The notes below the pieces were generated by a model. It worked only from the letters and a program-made list of their open reading frames with translations. It made no database searches and was not told where the DNA came from. A DNA stretch of 64,000 nt from Slackia sp. Its GTDB lineage: Bacteria > Actinomycetota > Coriobacteriia > Anaerosomatales > Anaerosomataceae. Every line of letters starts with the position of its first letter. The first letter of the stretch is position 1. The translations under genes and the position numbers were made by a program. Where the stretch lies: the NCBI GenBank assembly GCA_020725885.1, contig DYEA01000008.1, positions 1-64,000 on the forward strand. Reading direction: 5' to 3'. Of this stretch, positions 52,684-59,623 are shown one piece after another.

Positions 52684-52988
52684 GTCCAGCTCCCGCTCTT
52701 GCCCGCGTCGTACAGACCGAGGAACACGCGATGCGGCCCTGGCGTGCCCTTCGGCACGAACGCGACCCGCTGGCCGGGCACGATGAGGTGGTCGGGACCG
52801 TGCACCCTGCCGTCGACGAAGACCCCCTCGATCAGCTCGAGCGGCAGCCCCATGGCGACAGCGAGGTCGCGCGCGAGGACGCCCTCTCGTGGCACCTCGA
52901 CTTCTGCTCGCACGGGCGCGTCATGCGAGGACGCCCACGTGTATAGCGCACCGAACAGCCGGACCTCCACGACCGGATTCCCGTCCAT
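52680..52988 (-). CDS. ThiS/MoaD-like ubiquitin-fold protein without C-terminal GG
   Basis: This 102-aa protein has a beta-grasp pattern (VVEVRLFGALYTWAS, VEVPREGVLARDLAVAMGLPLELIEGVFVDGRVHGPDHLIVPGQRVAFVPKG) like MoaD/ThiS or the Mut7-C ubiquitin domain. It ends GKSGSWT, so it lacks the diglycine needed for thiocarboxylate transfer. Its stop overlaps the amidohydrolase GTG. A role as a sulfur carrier is therefore unlikely; a binding partner role for the amidohydrolase is possible. Confidence 0.65.
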   Translation of the reverse strand: MDGNPVVEVRLFGALYTWASSHDAPVRAEVEVPREGVLARDLAVAMGLPLELIEGVFVDGRVHGPDHLIVPGQRVAFVPKGTPGPHRVFLGLYDAGKSGSWT

Positions 52989-53150
52989 CTCTGCTCCTCT
53001 CGCACCCGCCGTATCATACCCGCAGCGTGCGCCTGCCATGCAGGGATTGCTAGCCACGGGGAGAATGCTACTGTGAACCTGCGAACAGAGGGACGCGAGT
53101 CGCGTTCGGCGAGGGGGTGCGCGACTGTGCGGGACGAGGAGTGCAGAAGC

Positions 53151-54107
53151 GTGAAGCCTGCTGCAGCGAACAAAGGGACCGTGCTCATCGTCGAGGACTC
53201 CCAGACGCTGCGCCAGATGACGCAGATGACCCTCGAGGAGCGCGGATACACCGTGCTCACGGCGTCGGACGGCCTCACGGCGCTGCAGATGCTCGCCGAG
53301 ACCATCCCCGACATCGTGGTGCTCGACATCAACCTGCCGGACGTGGATGGCTTCGAAGTGTGCAAGCGCATCAAGGCCGACCCGCGCACCCGGTATGTCC
53401 CCGTGATCATGGCCACCGGGCTCGGCCGTTCGGGCTTCGAGATCATGTCCATCGAGTCCGGGGCCGACGACTTCATCGCGAAGCCCATCGACCCGCTCGT
53501 CCTGGACGCGCGCATCGAGATGGTGATCCGCCGCATGCGCCGGGAGCGCTTCGCGAACGCGCTCACGGGCCTGCCGGCGAACGCGCTCACCGAAGAGCGG
53601 CTCGGGTTCTTGCTCGCACGGCGCAAGCCGTTCGGCGTCGCATTCTTCGACATCGACGACTTCCGGGCGTTCAACAGCCGGTACGGCCACGCACGCGGCG
53701 ACCTGCTCATCCGGCACCTGGCCGAGATCCTGCTCGAGGCCGTGAACTTCGCTGAGTGCTCCGAGGGGTTCATCGGCCACCTCGGCGGAGACGACTTCGT
53801 GGTGACGTGCGATCCCGACAAGGTCGAAGACATCGCACGCACCGCGGTCGCCGCCTTCGACGGCAGCATCCTCGACTTCTACGAGGACGAGGACCGCGAG
53901 GGCGGCGGCTTCTCGCTCACGGACCGTTCCGGCGAAGTCCGGCGCTACGGAGCGCTCACGCTTTCGGCAGCCGTGATCCCCGTCGTCGAGCGGTTCCCGA
54001 CGTCTGTGATCGCGCTCATGGACGAAGGCCACGACCTGCTTGGATACGCCAAGAAGCAGCCAGGGAGCTTCGTGGCCGTGGAGCGGCGCGGCACGAGGCT
54101 CGGCTGA
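53151..54107 (+). CDS. Response regulator with GGDEF domain
   Basis: This 318-aa protein has a receiver domain (residues 12-125; phospho-acceptor Asp in IVVLDINLPDVDG near 60, Lys in FIAKPID) and a GGDEF-type domain (about 140-310) with GFIGHLGGDDFVV. GGDDF keeps the key residues, so diguanylate cyclase activity is plausible, though the domain is divergent (short start ALTGLPANALTEERL). GTG 53151 has GACGAGGAG 9 nt upstream; in-frame GTGs at 53073 and 53127 are alternatives. The gap to the next gene is 21 bp. Confidence 0.85.
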   Translation: MKPAAANKGTVLIVEDSQTLRQMTQMTLEERGYTVLTASDGLTALQMLAETIPDIVVLDINLPDVDGFEVCKRIKADPRTRYVPVIMATGLGRSGFEIMSIESGADDFIAKPIDPLVLDARIEMVIRRMRRERFANALTGLPANALTEERLGFLLARRKPFGVAFFDIDDFRAFNSRYGHARGDLLIRHLAEILLEAVNFAECSEGFIGHLGGDDFVVTCDPDKVEDIARTAVAAFDGSILDFYEDEDREGGGFSLTDRSGEVRRYGALTLSAAVIPVVERFPTSVIALMDEGHDLLGYAKKQPGSFVAVERRGTRLG

Positions 54108-54128
54108 TCGCGCCGTCCCGCCTGCGCC

Positions 54129-54656
54129 ATGCGACGCGCAGTGCGCAAAGCCCAGTACGTGAGCCGCATGTGCTTCTGCTGCGGGCTGGAGAACCCCGCT
54201 GGGCTGCACGCGCAATTCCTGGAGACCGACACGGGCGAGATAGTCGTGGCATTCACGCCCCAGCCACCGCAGCAAGGCTACCCGGGGAGACTCCACGGCG
54301 GGCTCGCCAGCGCGCTCCTGGACGAGGCGATCGGACGGGCGGTCTCGATCGCCGACCCCGACGCGTGGGGAGTGACCGTCGAGCTCGCCGTCCGCTACCG
54401 CAGCCCCGTGCCGATCGGGCATCCAGCGTTCGTGGTGGCCCGGATCGACCGCGACAGAGGCCGCATCTTCGAAGGCTCCGGCGAGATCAGACTGGAAGAC
54501 GGGACCGTCGCCGTCAGCGCCACGGGCCGTTACCTCCGGCTGCCCATCGCACGCATCGCGCAGGGCGACATCCACGCTGAGTGGTTGCCGGACCCGCGCC
54601 CTGTCCCAGACTACGTCGACGTCCCTGACGGCGCCTCGCGCGAACCACGAGCGTAG
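54129..54656 (+). CDS. PaaI-type hotdog thioesterase
   Basis: This 175-aa protein has an N-terminal CFCCGLENPAGLHAQF stretch and a hotdog fold with PGRLHGGLASALLDEAIGRAV, the acyl-CoA thioesterase HGG loop with the catalytic acidic residue. The CFCCG front (likely metal-binding) occurs in a subset of such proteins. Substrate unknown. Its last 46 bases overlap the end of the membrane-protein gene on the other strand. Confidence 0.8.
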   Translation: MRRAVRKAQYVSRMCFCCGLENPAGLHAQFLETDTGEIVVAFTPQPPQQGYPGRLHGGLASALLDEAIGRAVSIADPDAWGVTVELAVRYRSPVPIGHPAFVVARIDRDRGRIFEGSGEIRLEDGTVAVSATGRYLRLPIARIAQGDIHAEWLPDPRPVPDYVDVPDGASREPRA

Positions 54657-55225
54657 AACGACATCGCCGAGCCTCCGGCAAGCAGCAGCGCGGAGGCGAC
54701 GAACGCCGGCAGCATCACGGGCGAATCCTGCCACGCGACCACCGTCAGCGCGAACAGGATGAAGCCGAGGTGCAGCAGCCCCGATCCCGCCTTTGCGATC
54801 CGCCCCTCTGACATGTACGCAAGCCCCCCGGCCCCGGCGACCGTGAGCACGACGACAGCGCCCTGCAGGAGCGCCGCCAGGCCGAGGTAGACCGTCAGTC
54901 CCGCCTGCACGGAACGCGCGAGGACGCCAGCGCCGACGCCGGCCGCGACGCCCACGACCGATACCCACACGAGCACTCGCCGCTCGAACAGCCGCTTCGG
55001 GACGCACAGCCCCATGACGAGCACCAGCGCGACTGCCAAAGGCGCGGCCACTGCGTTCATCGCCGTGACGAACCCCGGGTAGCCCGTCGTCTCCCAGCCG
55101 GGCACGGACCGGTACGCCCACCATGCGTACAGCGTCCCGACGAGCGACTGGACGCCGAGCGCACCGAGCAGCACGACCGTCGCCATCATCAATGCGAAGT
55201 CCCAGGCGGTACGCTGCCGCTCCAA
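54611..55225 (-). CDS. Multi-pass membrane protein next to CcsA-like gene
   Basis: This 204-aa protein has about six hydrophobic segments. The phrases GLAYMSEGRIAKAGSGLLHLGFILFALTVVAWQDS resemble the early GxxLxHLGF stretch of CcmF proteins, so it may be a split part of a cytochrome c assembly factor, but this is weak. The start is uncertain: a TTG at 55225 has AGAGGAGGG just upstream, while GTG 55240 overlaps the CcsA-like stop (GTGA). It follows the CcsA-like gene on the same mRNA. Confidence 0.6.
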   Translation of the reverse strand: MERQRTAWDFALMMATVVLLGALGVQSLVGTLYAWWAYRSVPGWETTGYPGFVTAMNAVAAPLAVALVLVMGLCVPKRLFERRVLVWVSVVGVAAGVGAGVLARSVQAGLTVYLGLAALLQGAVVVLTVAGAGGLAYMSEGRIAKAGSGLLHLGFILFALTVVAWQDSPVMLPAFVASALLLAGGSAMSFYARGSREAPSGTST

Positions 55226-55236
55226 CGGCCCTCCTC

Positions 55237-56205
55237 TCACGCCACCGAGTGCACCCCAGGCACGAGGTACGTCGTCAGGTACGTCAGCACCAGCGCGACG
55301 AAGGCCACGATAGACAGCGCCGCCACGACCTTCCACATGCCTGGCCGCCGCAGATACAGCCGCCCGTGCAGGTACGCCGTGTAGAGCACCCACATCATGA
55401 GCGACATGTTGACTTTGCCCGACCACCACCACGCCTCGCCGCGCCACGCGATGATCGCCCAGGGCATGCCGATGACCATGCCGGCAGTGAGCGGCAGGTA
55501 GCCCAAGCGCGCCCATCGGTATGCGGTCTGCTCGTACGAGGACCGCTTCTTGACGACCATCAGCACGGTGGCTGCGAACGACGCGGCGAACGCTGCGTAG
55601 CTCACGAACAGCAGCGGTGGGTGCACCCACATGTACCACGCGTTGTAGTAGAAGCGACGCGCGCCCTCGATGCCCGCGAACGCCTGTGCGGCCGCGGCCG
55701 CATCCCCCGACGCCCATGCGGCGAGGTACCCGCGGTACTGCGCAAGGAAGTCAGGCAGCGGTGCCGTGAACGGTTTGCCGACGAGCAGCGCCGCAGCGGC
55801 GAGGGCTGCGGCGGCGCCAGCGAGCAGCGGCCGGAGCTCATCGCCGTGCCGCCGGACCCCGACGGCGATGACGGCCAGCAGCAGCGCGAGCACGTAGAGC
55901 TTCTCGGACTCGATCCACAGCGGGACAGCGAAGGACCCTGTTACCCTGCCGGACTGCGGTTCGACCGTCAGGCAGGCCTGGCCCAGCCGCAGGTGGAACC
56001 ACACGAGCACGGCTTCGCCGATCGCGAGCGCCGCAAGCAGCGCACCCACGGCCGCGCGCAGCCGCGCACGGAGCGCAGGCACGCAGGCGGCCAGAACCAC
56101 CGCGACGATCCCTGCAACGATGAGCGCAGAGACGGGTCGGCCAATCGCCAAGAGCGTCGCGAGCGCGCTCGACAGGTCCTCGGATATCGACGCTGGTGTC
56201 GGCAT
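55237..56205 (-). CDS. CcsA/CcmF-family cytochrome c assembly protein
   Basis: This 322-aa membrane protein has about eight hydrophobic segments. Its signature is YYNAWYMWVHPPLLFVSYAAFAASFAATVL near residue 190, matching the conserved HPPLL helix, and EAWWWSGKVNMSLMMWVLYTAYLHGRLY near residue 270, at the position of the WWD heme-handling motif, which is not fully kept. It likely transports or ligates heme for c-type cytochromes. A TATACT -10 lies six bases upstream of its ATG, so its message may be leaderless. Confidence 0.75.
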   Translation of the reverse strand: MPTPASISEDLSSALATLLAIGRPVSALIVAGIVAVVLAACVPALRARLRAAVGALLAALAIGEAVLVWFHLRLGQACLTVEPQSGRVTGSFAVPLWIESEKLYVLALLLAVIAVGVRRHGDELRPLLAGAAAALAAAALLVGKPFTAPLPDFLAQYRGYLAAWASGDAAAAAQAFAGIEGARRFYYNAWYMWVHPPLLFVSYAAFAASFAATVLMVVKKRSSYEQTAYRWARLGYLPLTAGMVIGMPWAIIAWRGEAWWWSGKVNMSLMMWVLYTAYLHGRLYLRRPGMWKVVAALSIVAFVALVLTYLTTYLVPGVHSVA

Positions 56206-56211
56206 GAGCAC

Positions 56212-56217
56212 AGTATA
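56212..56217 (-). promoter_or_regulatory. -10 element, probable leaderless start of the CcsA-like gene
   Basis: TATACT on the minus strand ends six bases before the ATG at 56205. A transcript starting at the usual distance would begin at or next to the A of ATG, giving a leaderless mRNA. No ribosome site is visible ahead of this ATG. A clear -35 is not seen. Confidence 0.5.
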
Positions 56218-56287
56218 CGGGCTGCCTGCGCGAGGCACCCGCTGCGCGGGTACGATGACGACGAGGGTCCCGGAGATGGAGGGCGCG

Positions 56288-57232
56288 GTGTTCAGGCGCG
56301 ACGCATACACGGCCGCGCGTATGACTCTGGCGCTCGCGCTCGCCCTCGCGCTCGCGCTGGCCGCGTCGGGATGCGGGCGCGGGGATGGGACGCGGCCGCC
56401 CGCCTCGCTTCCTGAAGCCACAGCCGCGCTGCCGTCCGTCGTGGTCTCGGAGACGGCCCCGCAGCCGGCGAACCCTTCAGAGCGCCTGCCGTCGCCTCTG
56501 CCGGGTAGGCACGAAGAAGAAGACGGCCTCGGCGCTCCGCCGTCCGACAACGCCGTGAAGAGCTGGTACTACACGCCGAACGACCGGCACCTGCCGCCGG
56601 CCGTCCCATCGTCCGCCAAGACGCTGCTCGACCGCTACCGCGGCCGCTACCTCGGGCCTGACCCGAAGCTCGTGTACCTCACCTTCGACGCGGGCTACGA
56701 GAACGGGCAGACCGCGCGCATCCTCGACGCCCTCGCGCGCAACGGCGTGCACGCGACGTTCTTCGTCACCGAGAGCTACGTCCGCGCCAACCCCGAGCTC
56801 GTCAGGCGCATGGTCCGCGAGGGGCACGTCGTCGGCAACCACAGCGCAACGCACCCCTCGATGCCGTCGCTCGCAGATGACCCAGACGCCTTCGCGCGCG
56901 AGCTGACGCGGGTCGAAAGCGCGTTCTTCGAGGTGACGGGCGCCCGGCTCGCGCGGGTGTTCAGGCCGCCGAAGGGCGAGTACAGCGCGCTGTCGCTCTA
57001 CCGGACGGCCGCCCTCGGGTACGAGTCGGTCTTCTGGAGCTTCGCGCACCGCGACTGGGTGACGGACGACCAGCCGCCGGTCGAGACGACGGTGCGGCGC
57101 ATCCTGGACGGCAGCCACCCGGGCGCGATCTACCTGCTGCACGCGGTCTCGTCGAGCAACGCCGACGCGCTCGACGACGCCATCGCGGGCCTGCGGAAGC
57201 AGGGATACGGCTTCGGCACGCTCGGCCGGTGA
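56288..57232 (+). CDS. PdaA-like polysaccharide deacetylase, secreted or lipoprotein
   Basis: This 314-aa protein has a signal segment rich in alternating Leu-Ala (ALALALALALAASGC) with a possible lipobox Cys, a Pro-rich spacer, and a NodB domain (about residues 115-310). The NodB domain has LTFDAGYENGQTARILDAL, FFVTESYVRANPELVRRMVREGHVVGNHSATHPSM and FRPPKGEYSALSLY. The TFDAGYENG and NPELVRRM phrases and HRDWVTDDQP match the PdaA/PdaC branch that deacetylates muramic acid in peptidoglycan, which in spore-formers makes muramic lactam. GTG 56288, with GGAGGG upstream, is preferred to ATG 56276. The first Asp of the TFDDG motif's pair is kept, the second is Ala, as in PdaA. Confidence 0.82.
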   Translation: MFRRDAYTAARMTLALALALALALAASGCGRGDGTRPPASLPEATAALPSVVVSETAPQPANPSERLPSPLPGRHEEEDGLGAPPSDNAVKSWYYTPNDRHLPPAVPSSAKTLLDRYRGRYLGPDPKLVYLTFDAGYENGQTARILDALARNGVHATFFVTESYVRANPELVRRMVREGHVVGNHSATHPSMPSLADDPDAFARELTRVESAFFEVTGARLARVFRPPKGEYSALSLYRTAALGYESVFWSFAHRDWVTDDQPPVETTVRRILDGSHPGAIYLLHAVSSSNADALDDAIAGLRKQGYGFGTLGR

Positions 57233-58044
57233 GGCGGGGGACGGCGGTGGAGGCGCGTCTTTCGCATACCGGTGGCTCGCATCCCGCGCGTGCTGCGGCG
57301 GCAGCGCCTGAGTCCGCACACCCTTGGCGCGTCTCGCGCCCAGAGGCTGCGGCGATCCAGCTCCGCCTGGCGCAGCAGCTCGTCATGGAGCCTCTGCCTG
57401 CCGAGGGTCCAGGCTCGCCTCGCGTCGCTGCCGGGCTCGACGCCGCGTACGGCCCGGACGGCTCCCGCGCGTGGGCCGCGGCGGTCGCGATGGGCCGGGA
57501 CATGCGCGTGCTCGGCATGGCGATCGCCGAAGGCGAGCCGGACGCCCCGTACGCACCTGGCTATCTCGCATTCCGGGAAGGACGCCTGCTGCTGGAGGCG
57601 CTCGCACGGCTCGCGCCCGCCCCTGACCTCCTGTTCATCGACGGGCACGGCGTCGTGCACGAGCGCGGGTGCGGTTTGGCGTCGCACGTCGGCCTGCTCG
57701 CCGGGATTCCAGCGATCGGCGTGGCCAAGACGCCGTTCCACGCGATCGACCGCTCGCCCGGGCCTGAGCGCGGAGACGCATGCGTGCTGACGAAGGAGTG
57801 GGGCGCGCAGGGGGCCGCCGTGCGGCTGAAGAGGCGCTCGAAGCAGGTCTACGTGTCCCCTGGCCACCTCGTGGACCTGCCGAGCGCCGTCGCCCTTGCG
57901 CTCGCGTGGTCTACTGGCGAGCGCCGCGTGCCCGAGCCGCTGGCGGCCGCGCACACGGCCTCGGTGCTCGCCCGCGCCGCGGCGGAAGGCGTGCCCGAAG
58001 CCGCACGGGCGCTCGCGGAGATGCGGGCGGGGGTGGTCGCATGA
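57229..58044 (+). CDS. nfi: Endonuclease V (deoxyinosine 3'-endonuclease)
   Basis: This 271-aa nuclease starts DNA repair at deaminated adenine. It has the family order HPWRVSRPEAAAIQLRLA near residue 32, AAGLDAAYG with the metal Asp, PYAPGYLAFREGRLLLEAL, and LLFIDGHGVVHERGCGLASHVG with the catalytic DGHG. GTG 57229 overlaps the previous stop (GTGA); GTG 57247 is an alternative with GGGGG upstream. The roughly 30 residues before HPW are low in complexity and may not be translated. Confidence 0.92.
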   Translation: MRRGTAVEARLSHTGGSHPARAAAAAPESAHPWRVSRPEAAAIQLRLAQQLVMEPLPAEGPGSPRVAAGLDAAYGPDGSRAWAAAVAMGRDMRVLGMAIAEGEPDAPYAPGYLAFREGRLLLEALARLAPAPDLLFIDGHGVVHERGCGLASHVGLLAGIPAIGVAKTPFHAIDRSPGPERGDACVLTKEWGAQGAAVRLKRRSKQVYVSPGHLVDLPSAVALALAWSTGERRVPEPLAAAHTASVLARAAAEGVPEAARALAEMRAGVVA

Positions 58045-59108
58045 GCGCCGATCGTCGCTTCGGACGGCTGCTCGTGGGCACGAGCGGATGGTCGTACGCG
58101 CACTGGACCGGAGTCGTGTACCCACCCGGCCTGCCGGCAGGACAGCGGCTCGCGCGCTACGCGCAGACATTCACCACCGTGGAAGTGAACGCCACCTTCT
58201 ACAGGACGCCGAGCGAGAAGACGGTCGACGTATGGCGCGAGGTCACGCCCGCAGGTTTCGTGTTCGCCGTGAAGGGCACCCGTCTCGTCACCCACATCCG
58301 GCGGCTCCGGGACGTCTCGGACGCGGCCGCCGCGTTCCTCGACCGCATCTCGCGCCTGGGCGGCAAACTGGAAGTCGTGCTTTGGCAGCTTCCGCCGTCG
58401 CTTCGCCGCGACGAGGCGCTGCTCGCGGAGTTCCTGCAGGTGCTCGAGGAAGCGGCCGTCCCGGGACGCGCAGTCAGGCACGCCATCGAGTTCCGGCACG
58501 ACTCGTGGCTGGACGACAGGGTGTTCTCGACCCTCGCCGAGCGCGGCGTCGCCATGGTCAACGTGAGCGGCGAGACCCTGCGGACGGTGCTCGTGCCGAC
58601 GGCCTGCTTCGTGTACGCGCGCTTCCACGGGCTGCCGCTCTATCGCGGCGCGTACGACGAGCGCGCGCTTGAGCCGTGGGCGCGCTACCTCCGCGAGCAT
58701 CTCGCGGAAGGCCGCGACTGCTATGCGTACTTCAACAACGACGCGGAGGGCCACGCCCCGCGAGACGCGCTCAGACTCCTCGCGATGACGTCCTCGCTCC
58801 GCGAGGGTAAGAACTCCGTGACTTTGTCAGCGGATCCACGAGGAGGTGAGCCTGTGTCGGAAGAGATCGCTGTGGGCTGCGGGCGGCCGACCGGATCGGT
58901 CGTGGGCGCCGCAGCGCCGGATGCCGAGAAACCCGCCGAGGCCACGAAGGAGGTCGTGCCCGTGAGCAGCATCATGGTAGGACGCCCCGCGCCTGATTTC
59001 GTCGCGCCCGCGTACCACAAGGGCAAGTTCGTGAGCTTCAAGCTCTCTGAACTGCTGGGTTCGTGGGTCGTGCTCTGCTTCTATCCCGGCGACTTCACGT
59101 TCGTTTGA
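58041..59108 (+). CDS. DUF72/YecE-like protein, reads on into the peroxiredoxin frame
   Basis: The first 253 codons are a full DUF72 protein: LLVGTSGWSYAHWTGVVYPPGL, FTTVEVNATFYRTPS, EFRHDSWLDD and the final DCYAYFNNDAEGHAPRDALRLL. ATG 58041 overlaps the endonuclease V stop (ATGA). The usual family length is about 240-260, but no stop follows: the same frame continues through the peroxiredoxin start (GTG 58854) to the TGA at 59106-59108. If the TGA is read as selenocysteine, a 510-residue DUF72-peroxiredoxin chain would result; if it stops, a 355-residue form results. A lost or mis-read DUF72 stop is also possible, since stops exist in the other frames nearby (for example TAA at 58807). Confidence 0.8.
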   Translation: MSADRRFGRLLVGTSGWSYAHWTGVVYPPGLPAGQRLARYAQTFTTVEVNATFYRTPSEKTVDVWREVTPAGFVFAVKGTRLVTHIRRLRDVSDAAAAFLDRISRLGGKLEVVLWQLPPSLRRDEALLAEFLQVLEEAAVPGRAVRHAIEFRHDSWLDDRVFSTLAERGVAMVNVSGETLRTVLVPTACFVYARFHGLPLYRGAYDERALEPWARYLREHLAEGRDCYAYFNNDAEGHAPRDALRLLAMTSSLREGKNSVTLSADPRGGEPVSEEIAVGCGRPTGSVVGAAAPDAEKPAEATKEVVPVSSIMVGRPAPDFVAPAYHKGKFVSFKLSELLGSWVVLCFYPGDFTFV

Positions 59109-59573
59109 CCGACCGAGATCTCGGCGGTCGCCGCGAAGTACGACCAGTTCAAGGCGCTCGGCGTCGAAGTCGTGGCCGTGAGCGTCGACTCCCAGTTCGT
59201 CCACAAGGTGTGGGACGAGCAGGAGCTGAGCAAGATGGTGGACGGCGGCATACCCTTCCCGATGGTGGCCGACGCAGCAGGACACATCGGCAGCGCGTAC
59301 GGCGTGTACGACCCGGAGGCGGGCGTGGACGTCCGCGGCCGGTTCATCATCGACCCCGACGGCATCATCCAGGCGATGGAGGTGCTCACGCCGCCGGTCG
59401 GACGCCGCGTCGACGAGACGCTCCGGCAGATCAAGGCGTTCCAGCACGTGCGCGCCACGAAGGGCGCAGAGGTCACGCCGTCCGGCTGGGAGCCGGGCAA
59501 GAAGGTCCTCAAACCCGGCCCGGACCTCGTCGGGCGGGTCTGGGAGGTCTGGAACCCCAAGGACGACGAGTAG
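58854..59573 (+). CDS. Peroxiredoxin with selenocysteine at the peroxidatic site
   Basis: Read through the TGA at 59106-59108, this is a 239-aa AhpC/TSA peroxiredoxin. The peroxidatic region reads VVLCFYPGDFTFV-TGA-PTEISAVAAKYDQF. The TGA stands exactly where the family has the peroxidatic Cys (FTFVCPTE), giving selenocysteine at residue 85. It continues VVAVSVDSQFVHKVW and ends GWEPGKKVLKPGPDLVGRVWEVW. No resolving Cys is found in the C-terminal part (TPSGWEPG). The only other cysteines are C9 in a 40-residue front extension and the one in VVLCFYPG. GTG 58854 has AGGAGGTGAG upstream. Reductant and peroxide substrate are unknown. Confidence 0.9.
59109..59133 (+). promoter_or_regulatory. SECIS-like hairpin for the peroxiredoxin TGA
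   Basis: Seventeen bases after the TGA, CGGC (59122-59125) and GCCG (59130-59133) close a GGUC loop (59126-59129). A GGU in the apical loop, 16-37 nt after UGA, is the hallmark of bacterial SECIS elements bound by SelB. An alternative longer stem, GACCG/CGGUC, encloses part of it. The stem is short, so the fold is less secure than that at 29.1 kb. Confidence 0.6.
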
Positions 59574-59593
59574 GCGCGCGGCTCGCGCATGGC

Positions 59594-59619
59594 AGCGGCC
59601 TCGCTTCGGCGGGGCCGCT
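59594..59619. terminator. UUCG-capped terminator between convergent genes
   Basis: An 11-bp stem (59594-59604 with 59609-59619, one G-U pair) is closed by a TTCG tetraloop. It lies 20 bases after the peroxiredoxin stop and 4 bases before the feoB stop on the other strand, so it can serve both convergent genes. Confidence 0.75.
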
Positions 59620-59623
59620 TCGC

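Noticed and set aside
56321-56383. Repeated Leu-Ala codons of the PdaA-like signal as a phase-variable repeat
   Set aside because: The repeat is imperfect and in units of mixed codons. It reads as an ordinary hydrophobic core, and no slippage-prone homopolymer is present.
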